Of a stretch of 64,000 bases of DNA, positions 53,252-62,563 are shown piece by piece; position 1 is the first letter of the stretch; every line of letters begins with the position of its first letter. Made by a program: the position numbers and the translations under genes. Below the pieces are notes generated by a model. The model did no database searches. It worked only from the letters and a program-made list of their open reading frames with translations, and was not told the origin of the DNA. Source of the stretch: Niebla homalea. Its lineage: Eukaryota > Ascomycota > Lecanoromycetes > Lecanorales > Ramalinaceae. The stretch is taken from the NCBI GenBank assembly GCA_019925105.1, contig JAHGAU010000041.1, positions 1 through 64,000 on the forward strand, read 5' to 3'.

Positions 53252-54595
53252 TCACGCTTGCGTCTCTTCCCAATATACATCCTGGTGAACTTTAATTGAC
53301 CGAAGGGGGATTTCGTCCGAGTCCGAGTCTCCCCTCCCAACGGACGGCTTCGCTGCCGCCTCCGTTATCACAGCACCAGCGTGTTGGCGATCAGGTCTCA
53401 AGAACGGAGGCTGTTGATGCACTGACTCGACGTCGTCCCGCGATGACACACGAGACGACTTGCGTGATGGGACTAGGTAGCGTAAGGCAGAGGTGAAGGA
53501 TCGAAGACGGATGCGCATTTGGAGCAGAGGCGCCATCGTAGGTAGACAGGCTGAGAAGACCTCGACTGCTGGCTCCATGACGTTCCACGAGCATTTGGCG
53601 GTGGCAACTAGTGGCGAGGCAATGAGTATGGTGAACTCGTCAATACATGGGGAACTCACACGTAGGATCCTTGGTATCCGAGTAGACAAGGATTGGTATC
53701 CTTGCAATACCGATAACAATAGCGCTATGACGGGAGGAGAAGTGTCAGCAGACATTATACTCATTTCCTGTTCGCCTGAACATGGGCTTCTGGATAGCTT
53801 ACAGGCCACCGAGGAGGAAGATCAGAATCACGCTGAGCTTTCGACTCCTGGACATCTGAAGCCGCATGACTGCCGAGATGGGCAGCGCCAGTATCACAAA
53901 ATCAAGGACAACATTGAGGCCTTGTATCGTCTTGGTAAACGTGTATGGGTTGTAGCAGTGTCCCGGTTGCTCAATGTCCCAGGCTTTGTGTATGGGCGTG
54001 CACTGGAACGCTGAAGCGAGATTGTTGGCGAAAAACCATGCAATCACGAAGGCACCGATGATGTTGATCCACATCCGAAGTTGCTGTGTAGGGAACACGC
54101 GTCGGTAAAAGAGCAAGACCGAGATCTTGATAAAGGTGATGGCAAAGCCGAATAGCTGATCTCCGACATAGAATGTCTAGTTCTCAGTCAGTCACTTGGC
54201 CATCATCTCAACGAAAGGTTGGTAGGACGAACCAGAAAGTACCCTCGGATGTCCTCCGGTGTCAATGTCTCGATGTGTCTACCATTTCCAAATCTGTTCG
54301 CTTGATGGAGCGTCAGTGAAGAAAGGGGACAACGTCATGCCAAGTTGTTTTCCTACTGAAGATGAAGTCGATCGAATTTCCAATCGTGAAGAGCTGCTAC
54401 AGTCAGCATCGAGTCCGCGACAGATGAGAATGGGGATCGTACAGCTCCTATTACCATGGTCCAATCATCCCATCCCAACGGGATCCGGTAGTGAGTCCTC
54501 GCAAGGAGTCGCAGACCCACGCCAATGCATGGTAAAGCGACTGCGAATCCAATCGCAATTGATGTAAGATACGAATTGTTGTCGTCAATACTCAT
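53252..54595 (-). CDS. Rhodopsin-domain integral membrane protein (PTH11/SAT4-like)
   Basis: Six exons: 54595-54443, 54396-54357, 54300-54233, 54176-53803, 53724-53660, 53607-53252; 351 residues, all phases consistent, introns 46-78 bp with CTGAC-like branch sites. Family features in order: first helix (about 8-30), WDDW, GNGRHIETL, a LFGFAITFIKISVLLFYRRVF helix region, a WINIIGAFVIAWFFA helix, CTPIHKAWD, further helices and SACLPTMAPLL, then a Ser/charged cytoplasmic tail. The family has seven helices and sits in fungal plasma or organelle membranes; PTH11 relatives act in surface sensing, SAT4 relatives occur in secondary-metabolite clusters. No CFEM domain is seen. Transcribed divergently from the methyltransferase gene at 55097. 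Specific role unknown. Confidence 0.92.
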
Positions 54596-55096
54596 GGCTG
54601 GCTCTGTGAAGGGAGAAAAGATTGAGAGTTGAATATGAGGGACCTCTGGTAGGATTGCGGTAGGAATGAAGATCTAAGTATATGCTTTAGAAGAAGTCTT
54701 CTGCATCGTGTAGTTCGACCCACGCCCACGTGGACGGCGGAGCGGGGTGGCCTTCAAAAACCTCATCTTGTTGTCCATGATTGGACGGGTCCCGATAACA
54801 ACATGCATGAGCATGGAATTTGGGATCTCAGAAAGCTCCACCCGCACTAAGTACTTGCGTACTGCCTTCCGGCGCCTTTTTAAAAGCCACCTATTGCGGC
54901 GCTAGTACACACGTGCATGAGCCAGAGTGGGGCTATCGTCTGCTCGAAAAGGGTAAAGATTGCCATTGATTGCTTCCTGTAACGCTTGGACCTGCTGGAT
55001 GACCTCATATCATTATGATTAGGCGACATCATTTGTATCATCACACCATGAATACGAAGACATTCTCATAACGCCAAACGTCGGCGATGATCCATA
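54596..55096. promoter_or_regulatory. Divergent promoter between membrane-protein and methyltransferase genes
   Basis: 501 bp separate two start codons facing outward, so regulatory sites are likely shared. Visible: a CACGTG palindrome at 54727-54732 and an ATTGG (reverse CCAAT) at 54780-54784. No evidence beyond motif presence; function inferred from layout. Confidence 0.5.
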
Positions 55097-56197
55097 ATGG
55101 CAGTGGAAGGCGAGACATACATGCTCCGAAGAGACGCGGTAGAGTCCAAGAGACTCGACGTGCAACATGATTACATGCGCCACTTAGCCTATGGCCAGCT
55201 CGTCCATCCTTGTGTCGACGTGGGCAGACTGGAGAGAGTGGCCGACGTTGGCACAGGTACCGGTATATGGCTTCAAGAACTTGCGGACGAGTCAGCATCG
55301 CGACTTGAGGGAACTCAGTATGTCGGATTCGATATCTCGCCGCAGCAGTTCAAGCAGGAGTATTGCCCAGATGTTACGTTTGTGATTCACGATGCCGTGA
55401 AACCTTTCCCAGAGGAATACCTAGAAAGGTTCGATTTGGTTCATGTGCGCCTACTCAGCTATGCCTTGAAGGACCAAGACCTCAAAGCTGCTGTGGAGAA
55501 CATTGTCAGTCTAGTCCGTCAGTACATTCATCGACATCTCTCCCCGTCGATATTCGCACACTGAATGAATTGATAGGGCCGGGAGGGTATTTGCAATGGG
55601 AAGAGGTCGACGCCCGCGATTGTTGGGCAACACCTGAGACCTCCAAAACCAGAGCTGCAGTATCTTATGTCATGTCAGAGAGAGTCGCAAGAGGGTTGAC
55701 ACAAGTGTTCGTTTCATCCTCAAGGCCTCAAGGTACAGGGTAGCCACAACTGATCGCTTCCAAGTATTACGATACCACTTGTAAAGGCGCTGCAATCATT
55801 GACGCAACACCTGCACGATGGAAAATTCAGCCCGTTGACGTGGAATGAGGATCTCGTACGCATCCTGCATTTGGAGACAATTTCGACAGAGAACCACAAG
55901 TCACCACTTGTCAACGCCATGAAACAAGATCAGGTTTTGACGGGTGCTAGAATCCTCAATCAAGCAGGTATTGCAAGAAGACAAGCTAGCCTATCAGACT
56001 CCAGCAAGTCGGTCGCGGAAATCAGCGCTCTAGAGAAGGAGGTGAAGCAGATGAAGGATTTGATTGAGGCCATAGATGCTGGCGAAGATCCAGCCCGCAG
56101 CGTATGGGAAATGGAAATCACCCGCATACTTGCAAGGAAGGTAAAGGTGACGGATAGAGACGGGGCTTGGATGAGTGCCAGAAAGTACACAGCGTGA
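55097..56197 (+). CDS. SAM-dependent methyltransferase, UMTA/LaeA-like fungal family
   Basis: Exon 1 55097-55517, intron 55518-55576 (GTCAGT...GATAG), exon 2 from 55577, last exon ending 56197. Motif I VADVGTGTG (residues 48-56) binds S-adenosylmethionine; GFDIS follows at the acidic-loop position; a GGYLQWEEVD segment after the first intron is typical of this family. The exon 2/3 junction is uncertain. Model used: exon 2 ends 55704 (donor GTGTTC), exon 3 starts 55787 (acceptor TAAAG), total 319 residues in frame. An acceptor at 55764 would add the ITIPLVK segment usual in relatives but does not match a clean donor phase. The family methylates small molecules or acts as LaeA-like regulators. 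The C-terminal 60 residues are charged and helical. Divergent from the PTH11-like gene. Confidence 0.82.
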
Positions 56198-56532
56198 ATT
56201 ACGAGGTAGCGTTGAGACCATGGATGCGATCATGGATCTCAAAAAGATGATGAAATGAGACAATGGTGAATGAGACCGGACGGCTCAAGCTACAGTCCGT
56301 ACGGACGATTTTCATGCACTATTTGCAAAGACTCGCCCTTTCTGAATTGCTAGCGATCCATCTGTGAATCTGTTGGAGTGTTGAGTACATTAAGAGCACC
56401 TGGCCCTACATCTCAGAACGCCCGGGTACCCTTGCGGATTAGACTGAATACGTTGCACACACATTACAGCAGAACCCTGGGCCGCCATCCACAAAGCGTT
56501 TAACCTTTACGAACAAGCCTATCTATCTACAG
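56198..56532. other. Intergenic region
   Basis: 335 bp between the methyltransferase stop and the relic below. No gene or RNA recognised. Confidence 0.5.
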
Positions 56533-57433
56533 ATGGTACGCTTATTGGCCATGGGGAGCTTACTCTGCGACCATGTCAGCTTCTTCGATTTGTACAATTC
56601 GAGATTTCTCTGGTGTCTCAAATCTATCCTGATGTTCATCGTCATCAATCATGTGGCGGGAGCACACAAAGTAAATGATGGCGTGGAAATTGCGTCTCCG
56701 TACTTCAGGTCGTGTTCGGAACATGCATCAAAGCCACCTGCGATCCTGGCTGCATTGATTAAACAGCTATGTAGATTCCTCACAACCATACCCAGAAAGG
56801 TCCTCTTAGGATTCGAATATCGCCAACGAACCGCCATCCAGCTAACTTTGGAAGATGGGGAGCAAATGTTCTTTTTCGTGACACAGAAGCTGGTTTTTGC
56901 AATGGTCGAGCTCTACACGAATACACGGAAGAGCCAAGGATGGTACTCTTCATTATGCTCTACGATTTGTCCTTTGAGTTTTCTGGTTCGAGGATATATA
57001 TCACCGGCCGTCCCAAGACTTAGATGGATAGCTTTTTCACCAACCTGGACACCTTCTACGCAAGTTGAAGCCAGTAATGTCCAGAGCGCCCTTGAGAAGT
57101 ATCTCTCTTGTCCGTTTGAACACCTTTTCGAGCTAAAGGTTACAGCCGGTCGCCCACGAACTGTGTTTTTGCGACCTACCGATCAAGGTCTGAGAACAGA
57201 AATCCACCATGAGCTGAACAGCAGAGCAGCAGGTCTATTTCTAGTGGGTGGACTTGCAGTATGATAACATCTGCCAATATAGGGGTGGTAAGGGCATTGA
57301 TATTGCCCTATCACAATTCCTTGAGGCTGAAGAGCTACTCACAAAGAGTACCTGGAAAACAGTTGTTGTGGGTCGTAGTACGCTTAGAGGCCCGGAAGTA
57401 TCAGACTCACGGGATCGGGCATCAGATACGTAG
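56533..57433 (+). pseudogene. Frameshifted relic of a NACHT/STAND-type (NLR-like) gene
   Basis: The first frame (56533-57264, 243 codons) contains segments typical of the NACHT module in fungal STAND proteins: a CSEHASKPPAILAALIKQLC segment (start of helices after Walker A), a QVEASNVQSALEKYL segment, and an EIHHELNSRAAGLFL segment. At about 57240 the frame changes by one base: with the shift, the usual continuation W-V-D-L-Q followed by a DNICQYR segment is read to 57433. No Walker A (GKT/S) is visible, and the Walker B region is not convincing, so the gene is truncated at the N-terminus as well. In intact proteins this domain is an ATP-driven switch for heterokaryon incompatibility or defence. 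Here it is most likely a non-functional fragment. Confidence 0.6.
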
Positions 57434-57688
57434 TGGATGCAGTGAAACCGCAGGTCGATCTATTTTGAGAGGGCTGAATCGGTTTGGCAGATTGCGCAGC
57501 TCAGATGAAACAGACAGAAGTTGTTCATCGATGCAACGAGAGGAGCGAATGAACTGGTCAAGCATAGATTTGGGATTTCCATTCGGCCTGTTTTGAGACT
57601 TGATATATGAAGAAGTAAATCAGTAGTGTAATAATGGTAGATGATATTGTCGTCCAACCAGGTCCCAAAGAGACCGATGTCGGGCCTG
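57434..57688. other. Intergenic region between convergent units
   Basis: 255 bp, 3' flanks of the relic (plus) and of the membrane-protein gene (minus). Nothing recognised. Confidence 0.4.
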
Positions 57689-58948
57689 TTATAGTATACT
57701 CATACCACCAAAGACTGCCTTGGCAAGCCTATCCCCCATTCCTGGCCATCTCTCTTCACACATCTTCAAGGTTTCCGGCACATTGGCTCCTCTCACAAAG
57801 CCGACAAATTCCAGGTGTAGCCCCTGCGCTTCAGGCCTGCGTGGGGCTCCCGCAACGTATGCATTCTGGACCAGTCCCAGCACTCCAGCTCCTATCAGAT
57901 ACCAGCTATCCCCTCTCACGCCCCCAACCGTGATCAGCAGCACGATCCAACAGGCCGCCAACGTGCCTGTGGCCAGCCTCGTCCATGGCCAGGCCGTCAC
58001 TTGCTTATTCCTGCCACTACTCCCGGCCCGGTTCCCCAAGGTTTGTGAGTGCCATGCTCCTCCCTTTGCCATATCCTCCAGGTCCAGTCCTTTGCCATCA
58101 CCCCTGATGACTAGTATATCCGTAGCTTTGGATCCCTGGCCTCCTGGTCGCGTTAGGGCAACCGTCTTGCGGGTACGCCGCTTGCAATCCCATTTCTCTT
58201 TTCCGAACTGAGGTAGGGCACCTGTGGTGAATGCCAGGATTGTGCCGACGAAAACGATCATCAGAGGGGCCCAACGCCCATACAGGCCGCAAGGAATGGC
58301 AGCAATGCCGAGTTGGAGGATGGCGACACCTATGCCAGAGTACCATAGGCGGTCCTTTGACGGCTGGCCTTGAGGATGGGAGGATGAGGAGAGGAAGAGG
58401 AGGATGCGGAGGGGTTGGGCAAGCTCGTCTTCATTATCGTCTTCTGCGTCTTCTGCGTCTTCAAATCCATTTCCATTGCCATTTCCAGAACCTTCCCTCA
58501 CAATTTCGCGCTGTTGTGCATCTTCATCTTGCTGAGCCTCTTTTGGCTTCCAATACTCCCAATCACGCAGTACCCTATCCAAGACCCAGCTATGGTTATC
58601 GTTGCTCTTGCCACTATCAATGTTGATCACTTTGCTATTGGACTTCGCTTTCTTCGGCTGCGTGATTAATTGATGGATGCCAACGGCGGAACTGAAGGCA
58701 GAGACGGCGTAGGAGATCCAGCCGAACGAATAGACGACCGGAGATATGGTCTGACCAGAAAGCTGATCCAAAGCTTCGCCCACAATGTCACCTGCTACCA
58801 AAAGGAGGATTGAAAGGATGTTCGATGGAGCTCTCCATTGCGACTGAATCGTATTCGCCGAGTCTCTCGCTCCGGATGCGATAGAGTCACGGGCTACGAG
58901 AGGATTGATCGTGAAGGGGTAAGGAGGCATCCTCAGAGCTGGCGACAA
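57689..58948 (-). CDS. Uncharacterised multipass membrane protein (fungal family)
   Basis: A single uninterrupted frame of 419 residues. Hydrophobic segments at about 44-60, 69-90, 203-224, 226-246, 327-346 and 351-369. Between the second and third lies a cytoplasmic-looking linker with Gly-Asn repeats and an acidic run (about 153-175). The C-terminal part has the GAGVLGLVQNAYVAGAPRRP pattern that I recall from a widespread Pezizomycotina family of unknown function, with a short soluble tail. Start at ATG 58948; a second Met at residue 7 is possible. The opposite strand also shows open frames, which are shadows. Function unknown; divergent from the methyltransferase gene at 59784. Confidence 0.85.
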   Translation of the reverse strand: MSPALRMPPYPFTINPLVARDSIASGARDSANTIQSQWRAPSNILSILLLVAGDIVGEALDQLSGQTISPVVYSFGWISYAVSAFSSAVGIHQLITQPKKAKSNSKVINIDSGKSNDNHSWVLDRVLRDWEYWKPKEAQQDEDAQQREIVREGSGNGNGNGFEDAEDAEDDNEDELAQPLRILLFLSSSSHPQGQPSKDRLWYSGIGVAILQLGIAAIPCGLYGRWAPLMIVFVGTILAFTTGALPQFGKEKWDCKRRTRKTVALTRPGGQGSKATDILVIRGDGKGLDLEDMAKGGAWHSQTLGNRAGSSGRNKQVTAWPWTRLATGTLAACWIVLLITVGGVRGDSWYLIGAGVLGLVQNAYVAGAPRRPEAQGLHLEFVGFVRGANVPETLKMCEERWPGMGDRLAKAVFGGMSIL

Positions 58949-59783
58949 TGACGACGGCCATTACTCAACTTAAAAGCATTGAAGGTCGATATGTCGTTAT
59001 ACTACTGTTGTTTACGCCCAAGGAAAGACTGGCGTGGTCCGAGGAAGACCGATTTTTCTTGTGCGCCTCATGACGTATCTTCGAACCTGAAGCTTTAGGC
59101 TCCCGGCGCTAGTCTCCGGGTGCTACCTAAACTATGTAGTTCAGATACCATGCCTGTTCTCTCCATTATTTCACACCCCCGCGCGAGAAACTTGTTCAAG
59201 ACTGCTGAATATAGGCCGGTCGCTATCCCCGTCGAGAACATTTGTGCGAAGGTAAGTCATCCTTCTATGCAGGCCAACGAAAACACGTCGATGCCCCCAT
59301 ATCGATATGCTGTTGCATGCAGTAACTTCTGCTTTGGTGATTCGCCGCGCCTGGAACACAAGGCAAGGTCCAATCCATTCACAGCAAAGAGGAACCTGAT
59401 CAAGGGTCGGTTCAGGTATCACCCAAGTACCACTCGTTGCTCGAGAACCGCCAGTTTGCGTCAATTAGAACAAGTATGGTAGGAGCGATTACGTGATTTT
59501 GATACCCACGATCAAAGCTTTGGATGAGTCAATTCATCGTCTATCGCGACTCAGGGGCCTCGTAAACCGCGTCGCTTCTGGACTCTGATGTCACTTTGTT
59601 TATCGATGTTTTGTTGGTTCTGACAGCATCTGTGGCAAACGTTGAAAGCGTCAAAGTCCTTTTCTCTGGACATCCTCGAGAAAGACCCTTTAACTCATCA
59701 GCTACTCTTCATGACCCTCCGCACGTCGCACGATACCAGAACTTCAGATGGCTTCCCCATGTGGAGTTAGCGCTGATAGATCC
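58949..59783. promoter_or_regulatory. Divergent intergenic region between membrane-protein and AusD-like genes
   Basis: 835 bp between two outward-facing starts. A plus-strand open frame at 59120-59482 has no domain and is probably chance. Contains the promoters of both neighbours; no specific site assigned. Confidence 0.4.
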
Positions 59784-60683
59784 ATGCTGTGGTACAATGA
59801 CGATATTCAAGAGGTTCCTAGTGACTTTCGCCACCTTTTGGAGACCTATTCTGGGATACCACCCAACAACGTTGTACCACATGTGCTTAGAATGGTGAGC
59901 ATCTCTATATCTCTTTGCCCAAGTTCGTCTCTCCTCTGCCTGCATTCGCCTTCTTAGAGATTGCTCAAATGTCGATGTCAGAGATACAACGCATTTCAGA
60001 GCTGTCCCTATCCCTGCATTGGGCAGTTCAGGTTCCTCACTCTCACGCTGAAAGGTCATCCCTTATACTCTCAAATCCTTGAAGATGTCAAACGCGGCGA
60101 TAGCTTTTTAGACCTGGGCTGTTGTTTTGGGCAAGACATGCGACAACTGGTAGCTGATGAATCGCCCTCTGAAAACATGTATGGACTGGACATTGAAGCT
60201 CCACTTATCGATGCAGGTTTCGATCTCTTCCAGGATCGCGAGAAGCTCAGATCGAAGTTTATCGTTGGAGATGTCTTCAATTCGCAGGCTGACTGGGGCC
60301 AGCTCCAGAGCAGTATCAACATAATCCATGCTTCTGCCTTCTTCCATCTCTTTTCCTGGTCCCAACAAGTCGAAGCTGGATGCGTACTTGCTAGATTCAC
60401 ACGCCCCAAAGCGATTATAGTTGGTCGCCAGATGGGCAGTCTTACCCCAGCAGAATTCCCGCATTTCGAAGAGGGTCGGACACATTACCGACATGATATC
60501 CATACGTTACAAAAACTATGGGATGAAATAGGGGCCAGAACGGATACTCGATGGGAGGCTGGTGGCATCATGGATACAGTCGACATGATGGGCAAAGGCG
60601 ACTCTTCGAAGGATCCGACCCTCCTACCACCCTGGGCAGACCCTAACATGAAGAGACTTCTGTTTACAATTCGAAGAACATAG
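59784..60683 (+). CDS. SAM-dependent methyltransferase, AusD/Trt5-like family
   Basis: Exon 1 59784-59894, donor GTGAGC, exon 2 59982-60683 (acceptor GTCAG), giving 270 residues; an alternative acceptor at 59957 keeps the frame and adds eight residues. Family markers: WYNDD near the start, LLETYSGIP, PYPCIGQFRFL (47-57), motif I FLDLGCCFGQD (79-89), a YGLDIEAPLI segment, an ASAFFHLFSW segment, IIVGRQMGS, and YRHDIHTLQKLWDEIGARTDTRW near the C-terminus. Relatives are small-molecule methyltransferases in meroterpenoid and other secondary-metabolite clusters (AusD in austinol, Trt5 in terretonin). Soluble; no signal peptide. The upstream in-frame ATG at 59748 would extend the protein by 12 residues but family length favours 59784. 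Looks intact. Confidence 0.87.
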
Positions 60684-61375
60684 GTTTTGCCGGGAGTATT
60701 TGACTTGGTACCACGTCGGGCAGATGCCGTTGGATGCAAGTTGAGGCAAGGATGGAATGTATGTTAGTCAGTACTCTAGCCAAGAGATGCGAGAAGAACC
60801 CTTTGACCATTCAATAAGGTTGCCGATATTGAAGTGCGCCGTCTTCTACATATCTTAAATACTCCGCTGCCTCAAATGGTCTTGGTCTTGGGCCACATCA
60901 CGATGTATGCAAGAGAGGCCACCAAGCCAACTGCACTCCATCCACTCCGACTCTGACCAAATATGGAACAGCCAAGCCAATAGCGGGTAATGGAAGTGTA
61001 CCCTAAGTCAGTCACTTCGAGCTATGTCCGGCGTCTCCGCTGCTGAGCATACAATGATATGGTGCAATGATCTTTGCATTCTGATCAAGCCTCAGACCCG
61101 TTCACAAGAGGAAAATCCGTGAAAATGATTTGATGGAGATCACGTTGACAAGACTGGAGAAAGCATATGTTGATCCATTGAGAGTACATATCGTGCACAT
61201 CAAAGCAAGGTGTTGGTAAGGTTCCCCCTTTGCGGAAAAGGTCTGGCATACCCCTCCGCTGTCTTCCGCACTTGCTGGCCGTAGGCCCCCAATCCCGTCA
61301 TCACTCACTGGAGCTCTAGAATGTTGCCCACCAATGTCTCCAAATTTGCGGGGTCTGCGCACATCAGGCGATGAC
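60684..61375. other. Intergenic region between convergent genes
   Basis: 692 bp between the 3' ends of the AusD-like gene (plus) and the secreted-protein gene (minus). The minus open frame 61102-61407 overlaps the neighbouring exon and has no domain. Nothing recognised. Confidence 0.4.
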
Positions 61376-62563
61376 TCAGGGGTACGGCGACGCTGCGACT
61401 CCATCATTCTGGTAGATGGGGTCTTGTTTTTCTTTTGGCAGTAGCTTGTTGGTAGTGCAGTCGATCAAGACAAAGACCGTCGCTCCTGCTTGATTGCCAT
61501 CGTTGTCCAAGTACGGCTATCGAGCGGCAGATGATCAGCTTCAAGGCATTCAAGGACATGGAAGTTCTTGGGGGGAGAATGCGTATTCGTCGCTGTTTGT
61601 TCTTGGTCGGGTCATGGCACACTTACGGATGTATTGCAGTAGTTTCCTGTATCTTTCGCCTCGTCGGCAACGCAAAATGGTTCAGAATACCCATACCAGT
61701 TGTGGTTGAATTCTGCTGTGGTCATGGTGCCACACGATGTCCAGAAAGTAGGGACGCTGCGCAAACAGAATGATTAGCTTAGTCGGTCTATGATCGTAGA
61801 GACTGTCGATCGTCTCTGTGTAAAGAACATATTGACTTACAAAGTCCAATAACCACATTGGTCCTGAGTGTTGGTGGGTCGATGCAGCGTCAACCCCTTA
61901 GCTGACGCCTTGGCCGTTGAATAGCTATATGTAGCACCCTTTTCTCCTGTTAGTGCTTTCAACTCTTGTGTACACGGGCAGCGAGGGGATGGGAAGACAT
62001 ACAAGATCGAAGCTTGGCTTCAAGACCCCCTCTTCAGCTCTCTTCGCAAGTGCTTTTTCGGTTGCCATTTCATCACCCGTTTCACCAGATCGTTTCGCCA
62101 GACCTGCGTTGATGTTGAAGGCAAAGGTCTGGGTGACGGTAATGGTGTCTGTGGTTGTATATTCACACGGCGAGTCGGCTCGACAGCTCGAGAACTCTTT
62201 GATAGGAACCTCTTGTCCATAGAACCAGGTATTCTTAACCTCGCAGTAGGCAGAACAATGGGTCTGGTCGACATTCTTCAGGGCGTCTTTGCAGGAGCCT
62301 TTGTCGTCCATTTTGTTCTTGAATGGGCAGCCATCAGGAGCGCCGTTGAAATAGTCCTTATCAGGATTAGCCTGTAGCCAGCCTACGCAATGCGCAATTC
62401 AACTTACGTGATTAGGAGTAGAGCCTCCCACAGGGTTAATGTTCGGACATGCGTTGTCCCCTCTTCGAAGTAGAGTATTCTTGTTCGAGTCAATGACTCT
62501 GGGAGTCGTTGCTGCACATGAGGACGCCAGAGCTAGCGCAGTGAAAAGGGTTGAAGATAGCAT
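61376..62563 (-). CDS. Cysteine-containing secreted protein, unknown function
   Basis: Five exons: 62563-62408, 62356-62003, 61938-61841, 61756-61627, 61516-61376; 292 residues, every junction in phase, introns 51-104 bp with CTAAT/CTAAC-type branch sites in the first two. Signal peptide about 1-19 (hydrophobic core then Ala-x-Ala), Lys-Arg and Arg-Arg sites that could be Kex2-type processing points, about a dozen cysteines in the mature part (GCPF, SCKDAL, HCSAYC, SCRADSPC, CGYW, SCGT, FCVAD, YCNTS, DCTT), and one N-glycosylation sequon at CNTS. The middle reads as beta-rich Thr/Val strands (a TDTITVTQTFAFNI segment) followed by GATYSYS and CGYWTF, a pattern I recall from fungal secretome families without known function. 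An intron-1 acceptor at 62372 would add five residues. Secretion is well supported; an effector or toxin-like role is only inference. Confidence 0.85.

Noticed and set aside
56805..56820. ggattcgaat as the T-arm of a tRNA gene
   Set aside because: It lies within the NACHT relic and no matching acceptor or anticodon stem can be formed around it.
57720..58669. Plus-strand frames over the 419-residue membrane-protein gene
   Set aside because: They lack domains; the minus frame is longer, uninterrupted and has membrane segments.
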